Source: Planctomycetota bacterium (lineage in GTDB: Bacteria; Planctomycetota; PLA2). Taken from it: a DNA stretch of 64,000 nt. The DNA is taken from positions 1 to 64,000 of the forward strand of contig JAJFFF010000033.1 in assembly GCA_021776785.1 (NCBI GenBank), in the 5' to 3' direction. Under the pieces are notes generated by a model that had not been told where the DNA came from, ran no database searches, and saw only the letters and a list, made by a program, of their open reading frames with translations. The position numbers and the translations under genes are program-made. Of this stretch, positions 20,201-29,089 are shown in pieces (positions within the stretch are counted from its first letter, which is position 1; every line of letters begins with the position of its first letter).

Positions 20201-20426
20201 GCCCGACACGATGGCCGCGCCCGCGTCGATGGACCAACGCGTCGTCGCATCCGGGGCTGGTGTGTTGGACGCCTTCCGATTCTGGTTCGACAACCCCGCT
20301 GTTGACTACGGCTACGTCTTGCAACTGGCGCCCAGCGCGCCCGCGCCGGGACTCAAGTTACACCGCCACGAGCGCGACACGAAACGAGCCGGACCGATTC
20401 TCACGATCACCTACAAGCTTCCGTAA
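17283..20426 (+). CDS. Lipoprotein fusing a beta-propeller, dihaem cytochrome c peroxidase-like domain and adhesion-type domains
   Basis: The 1047-residue protein starts 8 bases after GGAGG and carries a lipobox at VWGAAC (Cys18), then a Pro/Ser-rich spacer. Residues about 55-450 repeat short WVAC..D.VYVLD-type blades of a YVTN/NHL-like propeller. Two CxxCH haem motifs follow (CASCH near 466, CATCH near 602) in a setting like MauG/cytochrome c peroxidase, with RATPTMLGLG and WATPNYEG. A bacterial Ig-like segment (DTTAPRATRVEPASL) and a C-terminal beta domain with DNRLRE-like character follow. It probably acts in the periplasm or on the outer surface in electron transfer. The peroxidase label rests on haem spacing and context only. 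Confidence 0.8.
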   Translation: MRTRFIFVLFVFVWGAACSGSGGEPETSVPPVATSPGPSAPPTPPAPSAGPVGARLFKSGPLQITADGATVWAVNTDHDTVTRIDTATAVATEFALPEPAVADLPRGLSVSENGDEVWVACHDSDRVYVLDGASGAVRARIDLPWGSGPHSVALSPDQTKALVTLHRGNAVAAIDVATRGILSTLAVFRTPLGIAWTESGTEAWISHVLSDGEHSRVSRVVWDAAPALAGVVTLFATDPRSSNRLTAPQDIAEGGYLTVRGHVAQIPRATGRHELWLPTQYNNIHEDRFSPDSTIQATLRHVNLDTLAVPNTNADKIILSAVHIHDTTAGNRYVGPGWNASVGGPIDIAFSQDGALALVLCEQSEELVLVPTDATNVRPAGAAPLTEIRVGRRPLGVAYSPAAGVAYVLNRYSRSVSVVDVGARTVVGEIDLNPTTPEPFSAAFLTGAILFHTSNDARVSSNEKVSCASCHINAETDARDWGFHTLAGRSGPRATPTMLGLGLTFGPRDPVTGFGQLHRSGDRDEVQDFEHTFAGESMGGTGFLGTDAQPSLGAPNAGRDADLDAIATYVLELAALPRSPYRQADGSLSEAAVRGAGLFLQAGCATCHVPETGFADGRSHDVGQRRANNEEELGHSSRGAFRWHVRTRTLLGLWATPNYEGVATFAEDIDKFLDDISSRTTHGDIRNLDDLERTDLAAFLLSIDGDLTAAEVRSAADTTAPRATRVEPASLARIDVWFSEPMNLGDAEQTANWTVTTAAGASVTVTAATLDPQRGNRVTLAVSMAKNTSYRVAPGAILDRAGNALDTTDSKNSHAFDIGTELTITLGATGDENLSIAVHDAGTPGPNLRTWSHDAPWLARNGAVLKGWVRFDWKDAFEAATGVASSASITGASVSLLPETGHVHAIEFRRCLQPWSDPATGGDWNQNAVGGPTWRDHSHPTQTWNRAGAEQRTSGVEGQFVSEYNGGNDTAFTPDTMAAPASMDQRVVASGAGVLDAFRFWFDNPAVDYGYVLQLAPSAPAPGLKLHRHERDTKRAGPILTITYKLP

Positions 20427-20470
20427 ACGACGTGCGTCGCAGGCGAAACGGCGTGCTAGGCTGCGGCGTG

Positions 20471-21334
20471 ATGCGTGCGTGGGCTTTCGTACTGTTGCTC
20501 GGAGCGTGTTCGGACTCCGCGCGCGATGACGCGCGCGCGCCGGACGCGGAAGCATCGACTCCGGCGCCTCGCACACTCACGGTGGATGTGCTCGATGGCC
20601 AGGGGCAACCGTTGAAGTCATGCACAGTCTGGTGGGGTGAGAGCGACGCGCCTCGCTTTGGCAGCGCGGTGTCGGGGTACGACAGCCCGGTTGCCCTCCG
20701 CGATCTTCCTCGTTCCACGATCACGATCGCCGCGCTGCCCGACGGGTACGTAGTTCCGCCCCACGGCTGGCCGCGGACTGTCGTGAAGCCAGACGCTACG
20801 CGCGTTCGGCTCACGATGGACGTCGGTGCGACACGCACACTCCGCGTGCTGGGATGGGACGGCGGCTTCTCTGGCGACGTACGCTTCGCCGCGACACAAG
20901 ACCTCGAGCCGTCACACCATGGGATCGAGGACGACGGCACCATTCACCTGGAGGGACTTCGTCCCGGGATGAGCTACAACTTGTTTGTCCGGCACCGCGA
21001 CTCGCACCGGTGCGCGCTGCTGCGAGGGCTCCGTTCGGAGCACCCGTGGCCTGAAATCGAACTGGGCCAGGGATATCCGGTCACCGGGACGATTCAAACA
21101 CCGGCGGGCTGCGAAGGCGGGAGCGTCGCCGTCTTGGTCGATCAGTGCGTGATGATCGATGGCTCCGTCGAACTGAACGGCAGGTTCAAGATTCCGGCCG
21201 TGCCGCAAGGAACGTGGACGGTGGTCGCTTACACCATCCACAACGAGAAATACTACGCCGCGCGCGCCGACGTCACCGTGCGTGGACGAGGCGCGCGCGT
21301 CGCCCTGGTTCTCGAAGAGACGCCGACTCGGTAG
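20471..21334 (+). CDS. Putative lipoprotein with carboxypeptidase-regulatory-like domains
   Basis: The start is taken at ATG 20471 because it opens a short signal with a lipobox (MRAWAFVLLLGAC, Cys13); an upstream in-frame start at 20432 would bury it. The 287 residues are beta-rich, with LTVDVLDGQGQPLKSCTVWW and GYPVTGTIQTPAGCEGG resembling prealbumin-like modules. There is no enzymatic motif. It lies 44 bases after the propeller/cytochrome gene on the same strand and may be cotranscribed with it. Confidence 0.75.
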   Translation: MRAWAFVLLLGACSDSARDDARAPDAEASTPAPRTLTVDVLDGQGQPLKSCTVWWGESDAPRFGSAVSGYDSPVALRDLPRSTITIAALPDGYVVPPHGWPRTVVKPDATRVRLTMDVGATRTLRVLGWDGGFSGDVRFAATQDLEPSHHGIEDDGTIHLEGLRPGMSYNLFVRHRDSHRCALLRGLRSEHPWPEIELGQGYPVTGTIQTPAGCEGGSVAVLVDQCVMIDGSVELNGRFKIPAVPQGTWTVVAYTIHNEKYYAARADVTVRGRGARVALVLEETPTR

Positions 21335-21510
21335 CGCGCTCTTTGGCGAACGCGGTGTCGGTCAACCGGGCGTCACCGCGGCGGCGACTCCCACCAAGCA
21401 GCGCGGAACGCGGCGCGATCGCGGGCGGTCGATCGGGATCGCGCGGCCGCCATACGGAAACATTTTGAATCGGCGTGTCCGCTAACGGCGCGAATGCCGT
21501 TTGGGGTCTC

Positions 21511-24500
21511 ATGCGTACCGGTTGGATCGCCCCCTTCGCCCCCTTCGCCCTCTTTGTCGTTTTCGCCCTCGCCGGTTGTTCCGGAGGAGGAATCGAACTC
21601 GGTCCCTCGACCTCGGAGCAGGTCGGCGTCGACGGCGGCGAGGTGACGGCGCCCGACGGGAGCGTCACACTCATCGTGCCGGCCGGTGCGCTGGCCACGC
21701 AAAAAGAGATCACGATCAAAAAAGTGACGGCGCCAAGCGACGTGCCCGGAACGAGCGTTGTCGTGGCCTACGAACTCGGCCCGGTCGGCACCACGTTTGA
21801 CCTGCCGATCACGGTGCGGTGGATCCTCGGTCCGCCGAACGCGGACGGCCATCACACGCTTCCGATTCTGACGACGGTGTCGGAAGACGGCGTGCGCATA
21901 CAACTCGACGACCCCGTGGTCGACATCGCCGAGGACGGGACCGCCACGGCGTCGGGCCAGCTCACGAAACTCGCGCGGCTGGAAGGGTTGTCCGCCAACG
22001 ACATCTCGTTCAGCCTCGACTTTGATGCGGGCACGACCGCGCTTCTCGGCGAATCCATACCTGGGTTCTTGTTTTTCTCGATCGAGGACGCGCTGCTCGT
22101 TGACTCCGCAACGCTTCGCCCGACGTGGACCCCCGTGACCGGGTACGCGTTCCCCGGCGCCGACCCGATCGCCGTCGCGCAACCGTTCGGCGGCCCGGTG
22201 CTCGAAGACATCGAGTTTCGGTGCGAACAAATCAACAACGGCAAAATCGGTGTCGTCGCCGAGCTTGCGGGCGAAGCGCTCGCCCAACTCAATCCCCCGG
22301 GCGCGCTGTTTCAACAGCCGTTCCTGCGCTGGACCGCAAGCTGCCGGGAACCGGTGGCGCGGGCGCGTCGCGAGGCGGCGGCGGCAACGCGCATGATGGT
22401 CCTGCACGCGGTGGACCGGACGGGCGCACCCATCGGCGAAGCCGACGTGCTCGTCGAAAGTCCTTCCGGCGCGACCGTGGAGACGGTCACGGATGCGGAT
22501 GGGTTGGGGTTTGTCTTCGCCGGGCCCGACGGTGCGGTGGACGTGACCATTCGCAAAGACGAAGGCGATGGAACCATCAGCCGCATCTCGCGCCAAGTCA
22601 TCGTCCCCTTCGTCGGCGTTGTTGTCGTGCCGGGGCTCGTCCTGCGCGCGCCCGACGACTCCGCCACGATGGAGCGCGACGGGGCCGGCGCCGTCACCGT
22701 CGAACACACTCTCACGGACGGCGACGCTTCCGTGTCCTTTCCGGTGGGAGCCAAGGTGCAAGACGGAGGCACTTCGCCTGTCACATTGGAGCTTACCGCG
22801 CGCGAACCGTGGGAAGGCCGCCGTCCCGCGCCGGGCACGGCGCACGTCGTTCAACTGGAGATCGCGGCCGAACAGCCGGCCACGTTCTTGCGGCCGAACG
22901 GCGCCGCCGGGGTGGACCTTCGCATGGCGGCCGCCGCCGTAACCGGCGGCATCACGCCGCATGTGTTTTTGTGGACTGCGACGTTTGGGTGGCTCGATCG
23001 CGGAGCCGGTGTGCGCGACGGCGACGATTGGCTGTTCACGGGGGCGGCGATCGGGACCCATGAGTATGCGGTGGGGTGGTTCGTGAATGGAGACGACGTG
23101 ACCTTGACCATCGTGGATCAAAACAACGTCCCCATTCCGGATCTGATCGTCTTACTGGACAACGGCGCCGGCGCTCTCACCGACATTGCCGGGCGCGTCA
23201 CGTTTGAGACTCCCGGTGGTGTGCAGCGCGTCACGATGTTCACTCCGTTCATTGGGAATGCGTTCGAAATAGAGATCGACGGATCAGGAGACCTCGGTGT
23301 TCGTGAAGTTCCGATTGCCCGGAACCGTTCGATCGCAGCCATTCTCACGATGTTCGATGGCGAGATTGCAGCGGCGGCAACCGCCACCATCACAGCCGAC
23401 GGCGCTTCTACTCAACTCCATTCCAACGACGACGGATATGCCGCCGGATTGACGCCCGCAGGGCAGGGCGACATCACGTTCATGGGCGAACCGTTCATTT
23501 TCGATAGCGCGCCGAACTCCGTAAATTTCTATGCCGCGCAGGCGTTCCCGCCGCGCGCGGACGGCGCGGAGACGACGTTTCAAGTGGTTGCGAAACTCGA
23601 CTACAGCCGCGCGCCGCTGACAGGGGCGAGCGGCGCGCACGTGCAATACACCGACGGATCGGGCACACAACGCATGGGCTACCTCAACAAGTCCGGCCGA
23701 CTGACGATTCCGCGTCCGGACGGCCCGATCGACATCGGGTTTCAGTTCAAGTTTCAACGGTCGGGGATCGGTCAGGTCCTCACACGATTCTTTCACCAGG
23801 TGCCCCCTGCCGAGCAGGTGGGATGTGTGTTCACAGCAGCCCCGCCGCCGCCTGCTGGCGGGGACTTTGAGATTTCGATCACCGGTTCGTACACACCGTT
23901 GATGGAGGGCCCGACGGAGTTGCGCAGCGTGATTCCGGCTTCAAGTGGCATCACGCGGTTGATCCCGCACACCGACGGCGCGTTCAACATCGCCGGGGTC
24001 GACGGGGAGAACAACCTGGTGGGCTTGACGTTTGGCATCGAAGGAATCGGACCGCAAAAACCCCTCGGATTTCGCCGGACGCTCAGTGTCGCATTCGCGG
24101 CGCTCGCCGCCGGCGAGACCGACGCCGGCGCCTTGAACGAAATGGTTTTGGATCGGCCGCTACGCCTCAACTTCGACGGCGCGGTGGCCGGGGTATCGGC
24201 GGACCAGATTTGGCGTCCCCGCGTGGACGGCGCGCGTCAGTCGCTGCTCGCCCTTCCGCTGGGCGAACCGCAACAGGCTTGGGACGTCAATTTGTTGGAC
24301 TACGAAGGCGCGTCGCTGTCGATTGTGGTGCGGCAAGAAGACGCGTTCGGCAAGCTTCGCTATCTCGGAACGTATGGGACAGTCGACGCGGCCCTCCGGA
24401 TTCGCAACGCAGAACAGCGTCCGCGCGTGACGCGGGTGGGCAACGACGGGGTCGATCTCACGAATCTCGTGGTCGGTCAGGTCTACCGAATCGAACAGGG

Positions 24501-24804
24501 CGACATCGAAGGCGTCTTTCGCGCCAGCGCCACCACCCAATTCGTTCCGACGCCGACGGCGTTTCAACGGGCCTTCACGATCGTATCGTGTGTCCGATTG
24601 GACCAAGACATTTCGATCATGCAGACTCCGAGCTTTGCGCGCAACGCGATCGGCGCGATCGACGAGGCGCTGGCTTACTACGCGATCGAGGAAATCAGCG
24701 GCGAACGCGTGCCCGCAGCGCAACGCGACACGTTCGGGCGATTCCCGGCCTGCGAAGTCGAAGCGGACGCCACGCCGATCAATATGGAGATCACGTACGA
24801 ATAA
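21511..24804 (+). CDS. Large lipoprotein with ZU5-like and carboxypeptidase-regulatory-like domains
   Basis: The ATG at 21511 gives a signal with lipobox ALAGC (Cys23) and a 1097-residue product; an upstream GTG at 21475 is less likely. The N-terminal region (about 35-110) has GGEVTAPDGSVTLIVPAGAL and the alternating strand pattern of a ZU5 domain. Later segments such as GAPIGEADVLVESPSGATVETV and NNVPIPDLIVLLDNGAG look like regulatory-like beta modules. This suggests a long surface rod of beta domains. Its TAA abuts, with no gap, the stop codon of the convergent sigma-factor gene. Function unknown. Confidence 0.8.
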   Translation: MRTGWIAPFAPFALFVVFALAGCSGGGIELGPSTSEQVGVDGGEVTAPDGSVTLIVPAGALATQKEITIKKVTAPSDVPGTSVVVAYELGPVGTTFDLPITVRWILGPPNADGHHTLPILTTVSEDGVRIQLDDPVVDIAEDGTATASGQLTKLARLEGLSANDISFSLDFDAGTTALLGESIPGFLFFSIEDALLVDSATLRPTWTPVTGYAFPGADPIAVAQPFGGPVLEDIEFRCEQINNGKIGVVAELAGEALAQLNPPGALFQQPFLRWTASCREPVARARREAAAATRMMVLHAVDRTGAPIGEADVLVESPSGATVETVTDADGLGFVFAGPDGAVDVTIRKDEGDGTISRISRQVIVPFVGVVVVPGLVLRAPDDSATMERDGAGAVTVEHTLTDGDASVSFPVGAKVQDGGTSPVTLELTAREPWEGRRPAPGTAHVVQLEIAAEQPATFLRPNGAAGVDLRMAAAAVTGGITPHVFLWTATFGWLDRGAGVRDGDDWLFTGAAIGTHEYAVGWFVNGDDVTLTIVDQNNVPIPDLIVLLDNGAGALTDIAGRVTFETPGGVQRVTMFTPFIGNAFEIEIDGSGDLGVREVPIARNRSIAAILTMFDGEIAAAATATITADGASTQLHSNDDGYAAGLTPAGQGDITFMGEPFIFDSAPNSVNFYAAQAFPPRADGAETTFQVVAKLDYSRAPLTGASGAHVQYTDGSGTQRMGYLNKSGRLTIPRPDGPIDIGFQFKFQRSGIGQVLTRFFHQVPPAEQVGCVFTAAPPPPAGGDFEISITGSYTPLMEGPTELRSVIPASSGITRLIPHTDGAFNIAGVDGENNLVGLTFGIEGIGPQKPLGFRRTLSVAFAALAAGETDAGALNEMVLDRPLRLNFDGAVAGVSADQIWRPRVDGARQSLLALPLGEPQQAWDVNLLDYEGASLSIVVRQEDAFGKLRYLGTYGTVDAALRIRNAEQRPRVTRVGNDGVDLTNLVVGQVYRIEQGDIEGVFRASATTQFVPTPTAFQRAFTIVSCVRLDQDISIMQTPSFARNAIGAIDEALAYYAIEEISGERVPAAQRDTFGRFPACEVEADATPINMEITYE

Positions 24805-25371
24805 TCACGTGCGAGCCAAATGGCGCGCGCGTTGGACCAAGCGATGCGCTTTGCGGAAACGCTCCAACGCTCGCAACCGTGCGCGCCGCGTGGCCTCATA
24901 CGGCGTGTCGAGGCGCGATGCCATTTCATCCAAGTCGATGCCCTCGCATGACCATCGGATGAGCTGTTGATCGCGGGATAGGAGCGCGGCGAGCGCTTCG
25001 TACAAAACTTCTAGCTCCTCGCGGCGTTCGGCAAACGTCGCGGGGCCCGTCGATTCGCGGGCCGGCTCCGCGACCGCGCGCCCGTCGCCCGTGGACGAAG
25101 GATTTTGGGTGAGGCGAAAGAGCGCGGTCGGTCGGCGGCGTACGGCCATCCAGTACGCGTGACGATCGGCGAGGTGAGAACGCGCGATCTTGTACATCCA
25201 TTCGAGAAACGGTTTTTCGCCGCGATACTCGAAGTTTTGTTCCAGCGCGCGGACATGGATGCCCTGCACGACGTCGTCGGCTGACTCGAACCGCAGCACA
25301 CGCCCCCCACGACCGCTGACATACGCGAGGAGGTCGCCGCGAAACTGCTCCAACAGATCCCCGAGTTTCAC
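24805..25371 (-). CDS. ECF-type RNA polymerase sigma factor
   Basis: The 188 residues show a sigma-70 region 2 (about 28-80: SADDVVQGIHVRAL, then FLEWMYKIARSHLADRH) and a region 4 helix-turn-helix (about 120-178: LSRDQQLIRWSCEGIDLDEMA). Spacing and length fit ECF sigma factors. Its ATG overlaps the TGA of the kinase gene (ATGA), so the two are translationally coupled. No anti-sigma factor is encoded nearby, which suggests the kinase may control it; that is inference. Region 2 looks rather diverged from model ECFs. Confidence 0.85.
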   Translation of the reverse strand: MKLGDLLEQFRGDLLAYVSGRGGRVLRFESADDVVQGIHVRALEQNFEYRGEKPFLEWMYKIARSHLADRHAYWMAVRRRPTALFRLTQNPSSTGDGRAVAEPARESTGPATFAERREELEVLYEALAALLSRDQQLIRWSCEGIDLDEMASRLDTPYEATRRARLRALERFRKAHRLVQRARHLART

Positions 25372-28253
25372 TTCGCTCTCCGCAGCACCAGGCGGAACCC
25401 AACCTGCGTCGACGCTTGCGATCGGTGCCCGCCGAGCCCGTTCTCAAAACGAAACTCGCGCGGATCGGCCGACCCCCACGACCCACCCGCCAGACGCCGA
25501 AAATCCGCATCGGACGGGTACGGCGTGGCGAGCCACTCTCGCACGCCACCGGTCATGTCGTAGATGCCATGGACGGTACAGTCGATCGGGTAAGACATTA
25601 CCGGTTCGAGTCCCGGCTTCGCCCGCGAGAAGTTGGAGTTGACCCACTTCGGCCAAAACGCGTTGCCGAACGAATACGCCATGGTGATGTGTCCTCGGCC
25701 CGCCTGCTTCCATTCGTCGAACGTCGGTAGCGCATAGACCCAACCTTCCGGAACGTCCCGATTGCGCCAATCGGCATAAGCGAGCGCATCGTCGCAGCTG
25801 ATTGCGAGAACGGGCCAGGTCGAACGCCAATCGTCAGGAATCTGAAACACGCCGTCCTCGTCGCGATACCAGAACCCACCGTCGGCGACGTTTTGCGGAG
25901 CGCGGGGGGCGCGTGCCGCGCGTGTCGCCGGCGAGTCGTTTAAAAACGCCAGGTATTGCGCGCACGTAACCTCGTGCGCCATCATCCAAAACGGCGGCGT
26001 TCCTTCGGCCACATGCACAAACTCCGCGTGCACCTTCGTTTTCGGCGGCAGCGACACCGGCCCCGATGGAATGTTCGAGCCCAACCGGAGCCACACATTG
26101 TGGTGGCCCGGTCGCCGGTACTCCGCGAGGTACGGGGCGTTCGGCACAACGATCGAGAACGGCGTCGTCCCCGCGTGCGCGTCGGGTGCTGGGAGCGTTA
26201 GGGTCGCGGTCGGTCGGACGCGAAGTCCCGTCGGCAACTCGATCGTCGCCAACGCCTGGTCCCGCCACACGCGCGCCGAGACGCCCCCTTGCGCGGCAAG
26301 GGTTTCCGGTGCCCCGACCACGATACCAAGCTTCTCGAGGCTTTCGCCCGTCACGGTTCCGGCTTGCGCAAAGTGAAACGTCGATCCGCTCGTGTGTAGG
26401 GCACTCCACACCGAGCGAATCGGCGTGTCGTCGATCCGCATCAGCCGATCGCCGACATGGACGGAGTCGTTCCCCGAAAGCACCAGCACAGCGCCGCGGA
26501 TGGGATGACCCGCGAGCTCGAGGATCCACCAATCGCGATTCATCACGCGCAGGGCCCACGCATCCGGTGCGACCGGCGGCGCGCCCTTCCAAGGGACAGC
26601 GACGCGTCGACGGCTGCCCCCGGGCGAGACGTCCACCTCTTCGACGAGTCGCCACAAGTACACGTCGGCGCCCGGCGGGTCCGAGGCAAACTGGATCCGC
26701 GACGAGCCGGATCCGATGGCGATGTTGGGATCCTCCGCGCGCGCCTTGTCTTTCCAAAACCGGGCCGTCGCGGGGTCGCGTTCGATGAGGGCGCGACGTT
26801 CGTAGAGTTGAGCGCGTGTCTCGGAGACGCCAGCGACGTTGGGATCGAGTTGCATCGCCCGTTGCAGCGACTCCAACGCGGAGTGAAACTTCTCGGCTCG
26901 TTCCAGGCGCAAGCGGCGCACGCGCGCGCGGCCCTCAAGCAGCCTCTGTTCGCTCGCTTCGTCGTGGTACTTGCTTTCGACAAACGACTCCAAAAGCCGA
27001 ATCTCGCGTTCGAGCCGACGCGACTGATTCCACTCGTCGATCAAGGCGACGGCCGTCTGCTCGGCGCGCTGCACCAGGCGCGCGGCCGATCGCCGCCGGT
27101 CGCGCCCATCGCGCCACTGCAGCAACGCGACCGCCCCGAGTCCGACCAGCACGGCGACTACCGCGACGGCCGCGGCGGGATGTCGACGCACCCAACGACG
27201 CGTGCGGCGCGTCACACTCGGGGGACGCGCGCGGATCGGTTTGTCGTGAAGCACGGCGGCGAGATCATGCGCAAGGGCCTCCGCCGATGCATAGCGATCA
27301 TGCGGCTCTTTGGCGATCGCGTGGCGCACGACGAGATCGAGATCGCGCGGAAGCGACGGATCCAGCTTGCGCGGGGCCAGCGGGTCCTCGTCGAGAATGC
27401 GTCGCACGACCTGCTCGATGCTGCCGCCCGCGAACGGTGTGCGGCCGAGGAGAAGTTCGTACAGCACGACGCCGAGACTGTAGACGTCGGCCCGCGCATC
27501 GATCGCATGGCCCATGATCTGTTCGGGCGCGGAGTAGAGCGGCGATCCGGCGTACGTTTGCGTGAGCCCGACCGTAGCGCTGGCATCCTGCGCAATACCG
27601 AAATCAAGCAACATCGGGCGCCCATCGGACGCCAATCGAATATTGGAAGGCTTCACGTCGCGATGCACGATGCCGTGGTCGTGCGCGTGTTGCAGCGCTC
27701 CCGCGAGCGCGTGCGCCCACGTCGCGGCTTGGCGCCACCCCGGTGCCGAGCGCAGCGCGTCGAGGTTTACGCCATCGACGTGTTCCATCGCGATCGTACG
27801 ATCGCCGACGGCGTACACCTGCGCGATGTTGGGATGGCTAAGGCGTGCGACGGCGCGCGCCTCGCGGCGAAACCGCTCGATCGCTTTGGGGGAACCTAAG
27901 AGTTCGGGCCGCACCACCTTGAGCGCGATCGTGCGTCCAAGAGAAGCTTGCTCGGCGAGGTACACGCGCCCCATCCCGCCCTCGCCCAAAATCGATAGGA
28001 TGCGATATCCGTCGATGGTGTCGGGTGGATCGTTCGCGCCGTTCGCATCGCCTTCGCCATGCTTCGAAACGCGCGCGTCCAACGGTGCCGCTCCTTGAAC
28101 CATGCGATACAGAGTTTGGATGCGCGAACGCGCGTCCGCTCCGAGGGCGGGATGCCGCTCGAAGTAGAGCTCGGGCGCCTCGGCGTCGCCGTCAAGACAA
28201 AGATTTAGATAGGCATCGTAAAGATCCTCGTCCGTCGTCCCCACGCGCGCCAT
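25368..28253 (-). CDS. Transmembrane Ser/Thr protein kinase with C-terminal FGE-sulfatase-like domain
   Basis: Start at ATG 28253 (MARVGTTDEDLY), 961 residues. Kinase domain about 83-335: glycine loop GEGGMG, K112, HRD at 197-199, DFG at 217-219 and SAPEQIMG. A membrane helix follows (about 359-379), then a coiled-coil-like Arg/Glu-rich stretch, a PEGA-like segment (SDPPGADVYLW), a PDZ-like segment (VHVGDRLMRIDDTPI) and a C-terminal sulfatase-modifying-factor fold (MAHEVTCAQYLAFLN to GFRLVL). The latter lacks the active-site Cys pair of true formylglycine-generating enzymes (GGSWGSADPREFRF), so it probably binds a ligand outside the membrane. The gene overlaps the ECF sigma gene by 4 bases. 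Confidence 0.92.
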   Translation of the reverse strand: MARVGTTDEDLYDAYLNLCLDGDAEAPELYFERHPALGADARSRIQTLYRMVQGAAPLDARVSKHGEGDANGANDPPDTIDGYRILSILGEGGMGRVYLAEQASLGRTIALKVVRPELLGSPKAIERFRREARAVARLSHPNIAQVYAVGDRTIAMEHVDGVNLDALRSAPGWRQAATWAHALAGALQHAHDHGIVHRDVKPSNIRLASDGRPMLLDFGIAQDASATVGLTQTYAGSPLYSAPEQIMGHAIDARADVYSLGVVLYELLLGRTPFAGGSIEQVVRRILDEDPLAPRKLDPSLPRDLDLVVRHAIAKEPHDRYASAEALAHDLAAVLHDKPIRARPPSVTRRTRRWVRRHPAAAVAVVAVLVGLGAVALLQWRDGRDRRRSAARLVQRAEQTAVALIDEWNQSRRLEREIRLLESFVESKYHDEASEQRLLEGRARVRRLRLERAEKFHSALESLQRAMQLDPNVAGVSETRAQLYERRALIERDPATARFWKDKARAEDPNIAIGSGSSRIQFASDPPGADVYLWRLVEEVDVSPGGSRRRVAVPWKGAPPVAPDAWALRVMNRDWWILELAGHPIRGAVLVLSGNDSVHVGDRLMRIDDTPIRSVWSALHTSGSTFHFAQAGTVTGESLEKLGIVVGAPETLAAQGGVSARVWRDQALATIELPTGLRVRPTATLTLPAPDAHAGTTPFSIVVPNAPYLAEYRRPGHHNVWLRLGSNIPSGPVSLPPKTKVHAEFVHVAEGTPPFWMMAHEVTCAQYLAFLNDSPATRAARAPRAPQNVADGGFWYRDEDGVFQIPDDWRSTWPVLAISCDDALAYADWRNRDVPEGWVYALPTFDEWKQAGRGHITMAYSFGNAFWPKWVNSNFSRAKPGLEPVMSYPIDCTVHGIYDMTGGVREWLATPYPSDADFRRLAGGSWGSADPREFRFENGLGGHRSQASTQVGFRLVLRRAK

Positions 28254-28314
28254 GGTACCCGGCGGCGAACCGACTGCGTGTCCCGAATGCGGCACCGTGT
28301 TGGCGTACTCGGGC

Positions 28315-29013
28315 TCAGCGCTCCAAGAACACAGCAGGCGTACCGACTCGCGTACCCGCGGCGCGCATCGTTTTTTTCCACTCTTGCTCGAGCCCTTCCA
28401 TGAGCTCGCGGGTCCCTCCGACTCTGGCCCGCCGTGCGTGTTCCCGCAGCCGGATCGCCTTTTTGTCATCGGGGACCCAACGCAGCGCACGTTCCGCTAT
28501 TCGTTCGGCTCGGGCGTACTCGCGATCTCGATAGGACTGCACTCCTAGCCATACCAAAATGACAACGACCAGATCGCGGTCGCGGTACGCCGCGCGCCAA
28601 CGATCGGTGTGCACATCGTCTGGCGATTCCCAACGCCCGATCTCCCGGGATGCGTCGCGCAGTGTCCAAGCACCGAGGTGAAGGGCATCGAACTCCAGCG
28701 CACGACCAGCGTGCGCGTAGGCGAGTTTGTGGTCGCCGCGTCCGAACGCGCGTGCGGCGAGCCAGAAAAACGTCGCCAGCGACGCGCGCTCGCGACGAGA
28801 AGCGTTGCCCCTCCGGTTCCCTGGGCGGGCCTTTCGCTCTGCGCGGGTCCTTGGCGCGCGAACCCCGCGATGCCGATTCACGGCGATCGGCACACGGGTC
28901 CGATCGGGCCGCAACGATCGCGTTGCCGGCTTCGACGTACCGTTGGCAAAACAAACCGCGCCGACCAAAGCAGAGGGCACAATCAACACGAGAAAGAGAA
29001 GCCGGCTCCGCAC
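28315..29013 (-). CDS. Secreted or anchored TPR-like protein upstream of the kinase
   Basis: A GTG start at 29013 opens an apparent signal sequence (RSRLLFLVLIVPSALVGAV). After a basic linker, two helical-hairpin repeats of TPR type are seen, for example HKLAYAHAGRALEFDALHLGAW and YARAERIAERALRWVPDDKKA, in 232 residues. A second weak hydrophobic stretch (DLVVVILVWLGVQSY) lies in between. It ends 61 bases before the kinase start on the same strand, so it may be a partner for the kinase's exported region. Function unknown. Confidence 0.65.
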   Translation of the reverse strand: MRSRLLFLVLIVPSALVGAVCFANGTSKPATRSLRPDRTRVPIAVNRHRGVRAPRTRAERKARPGNRRGNASRRERASLATFFWLAARAFGRGDHKLAYAHAGRALEFDALHLGAWTLRDASREIGRWESPDDVHTDRWRAAYRDRDLVVVILVWLGVQSYRDREYARAERIAERALRWVPDDKKAIRLREHARRARVGGTRELMEGLEQEWKKTMRAAGTRVGTPAVFLER

Positions 29014-29089
29014 GCCATAGTTCTAGGATGGCTCTGTCATCGCCGGGAACTCGATGCGTCACCGTCCCGGCATGGCTTTGTCAAAACCG

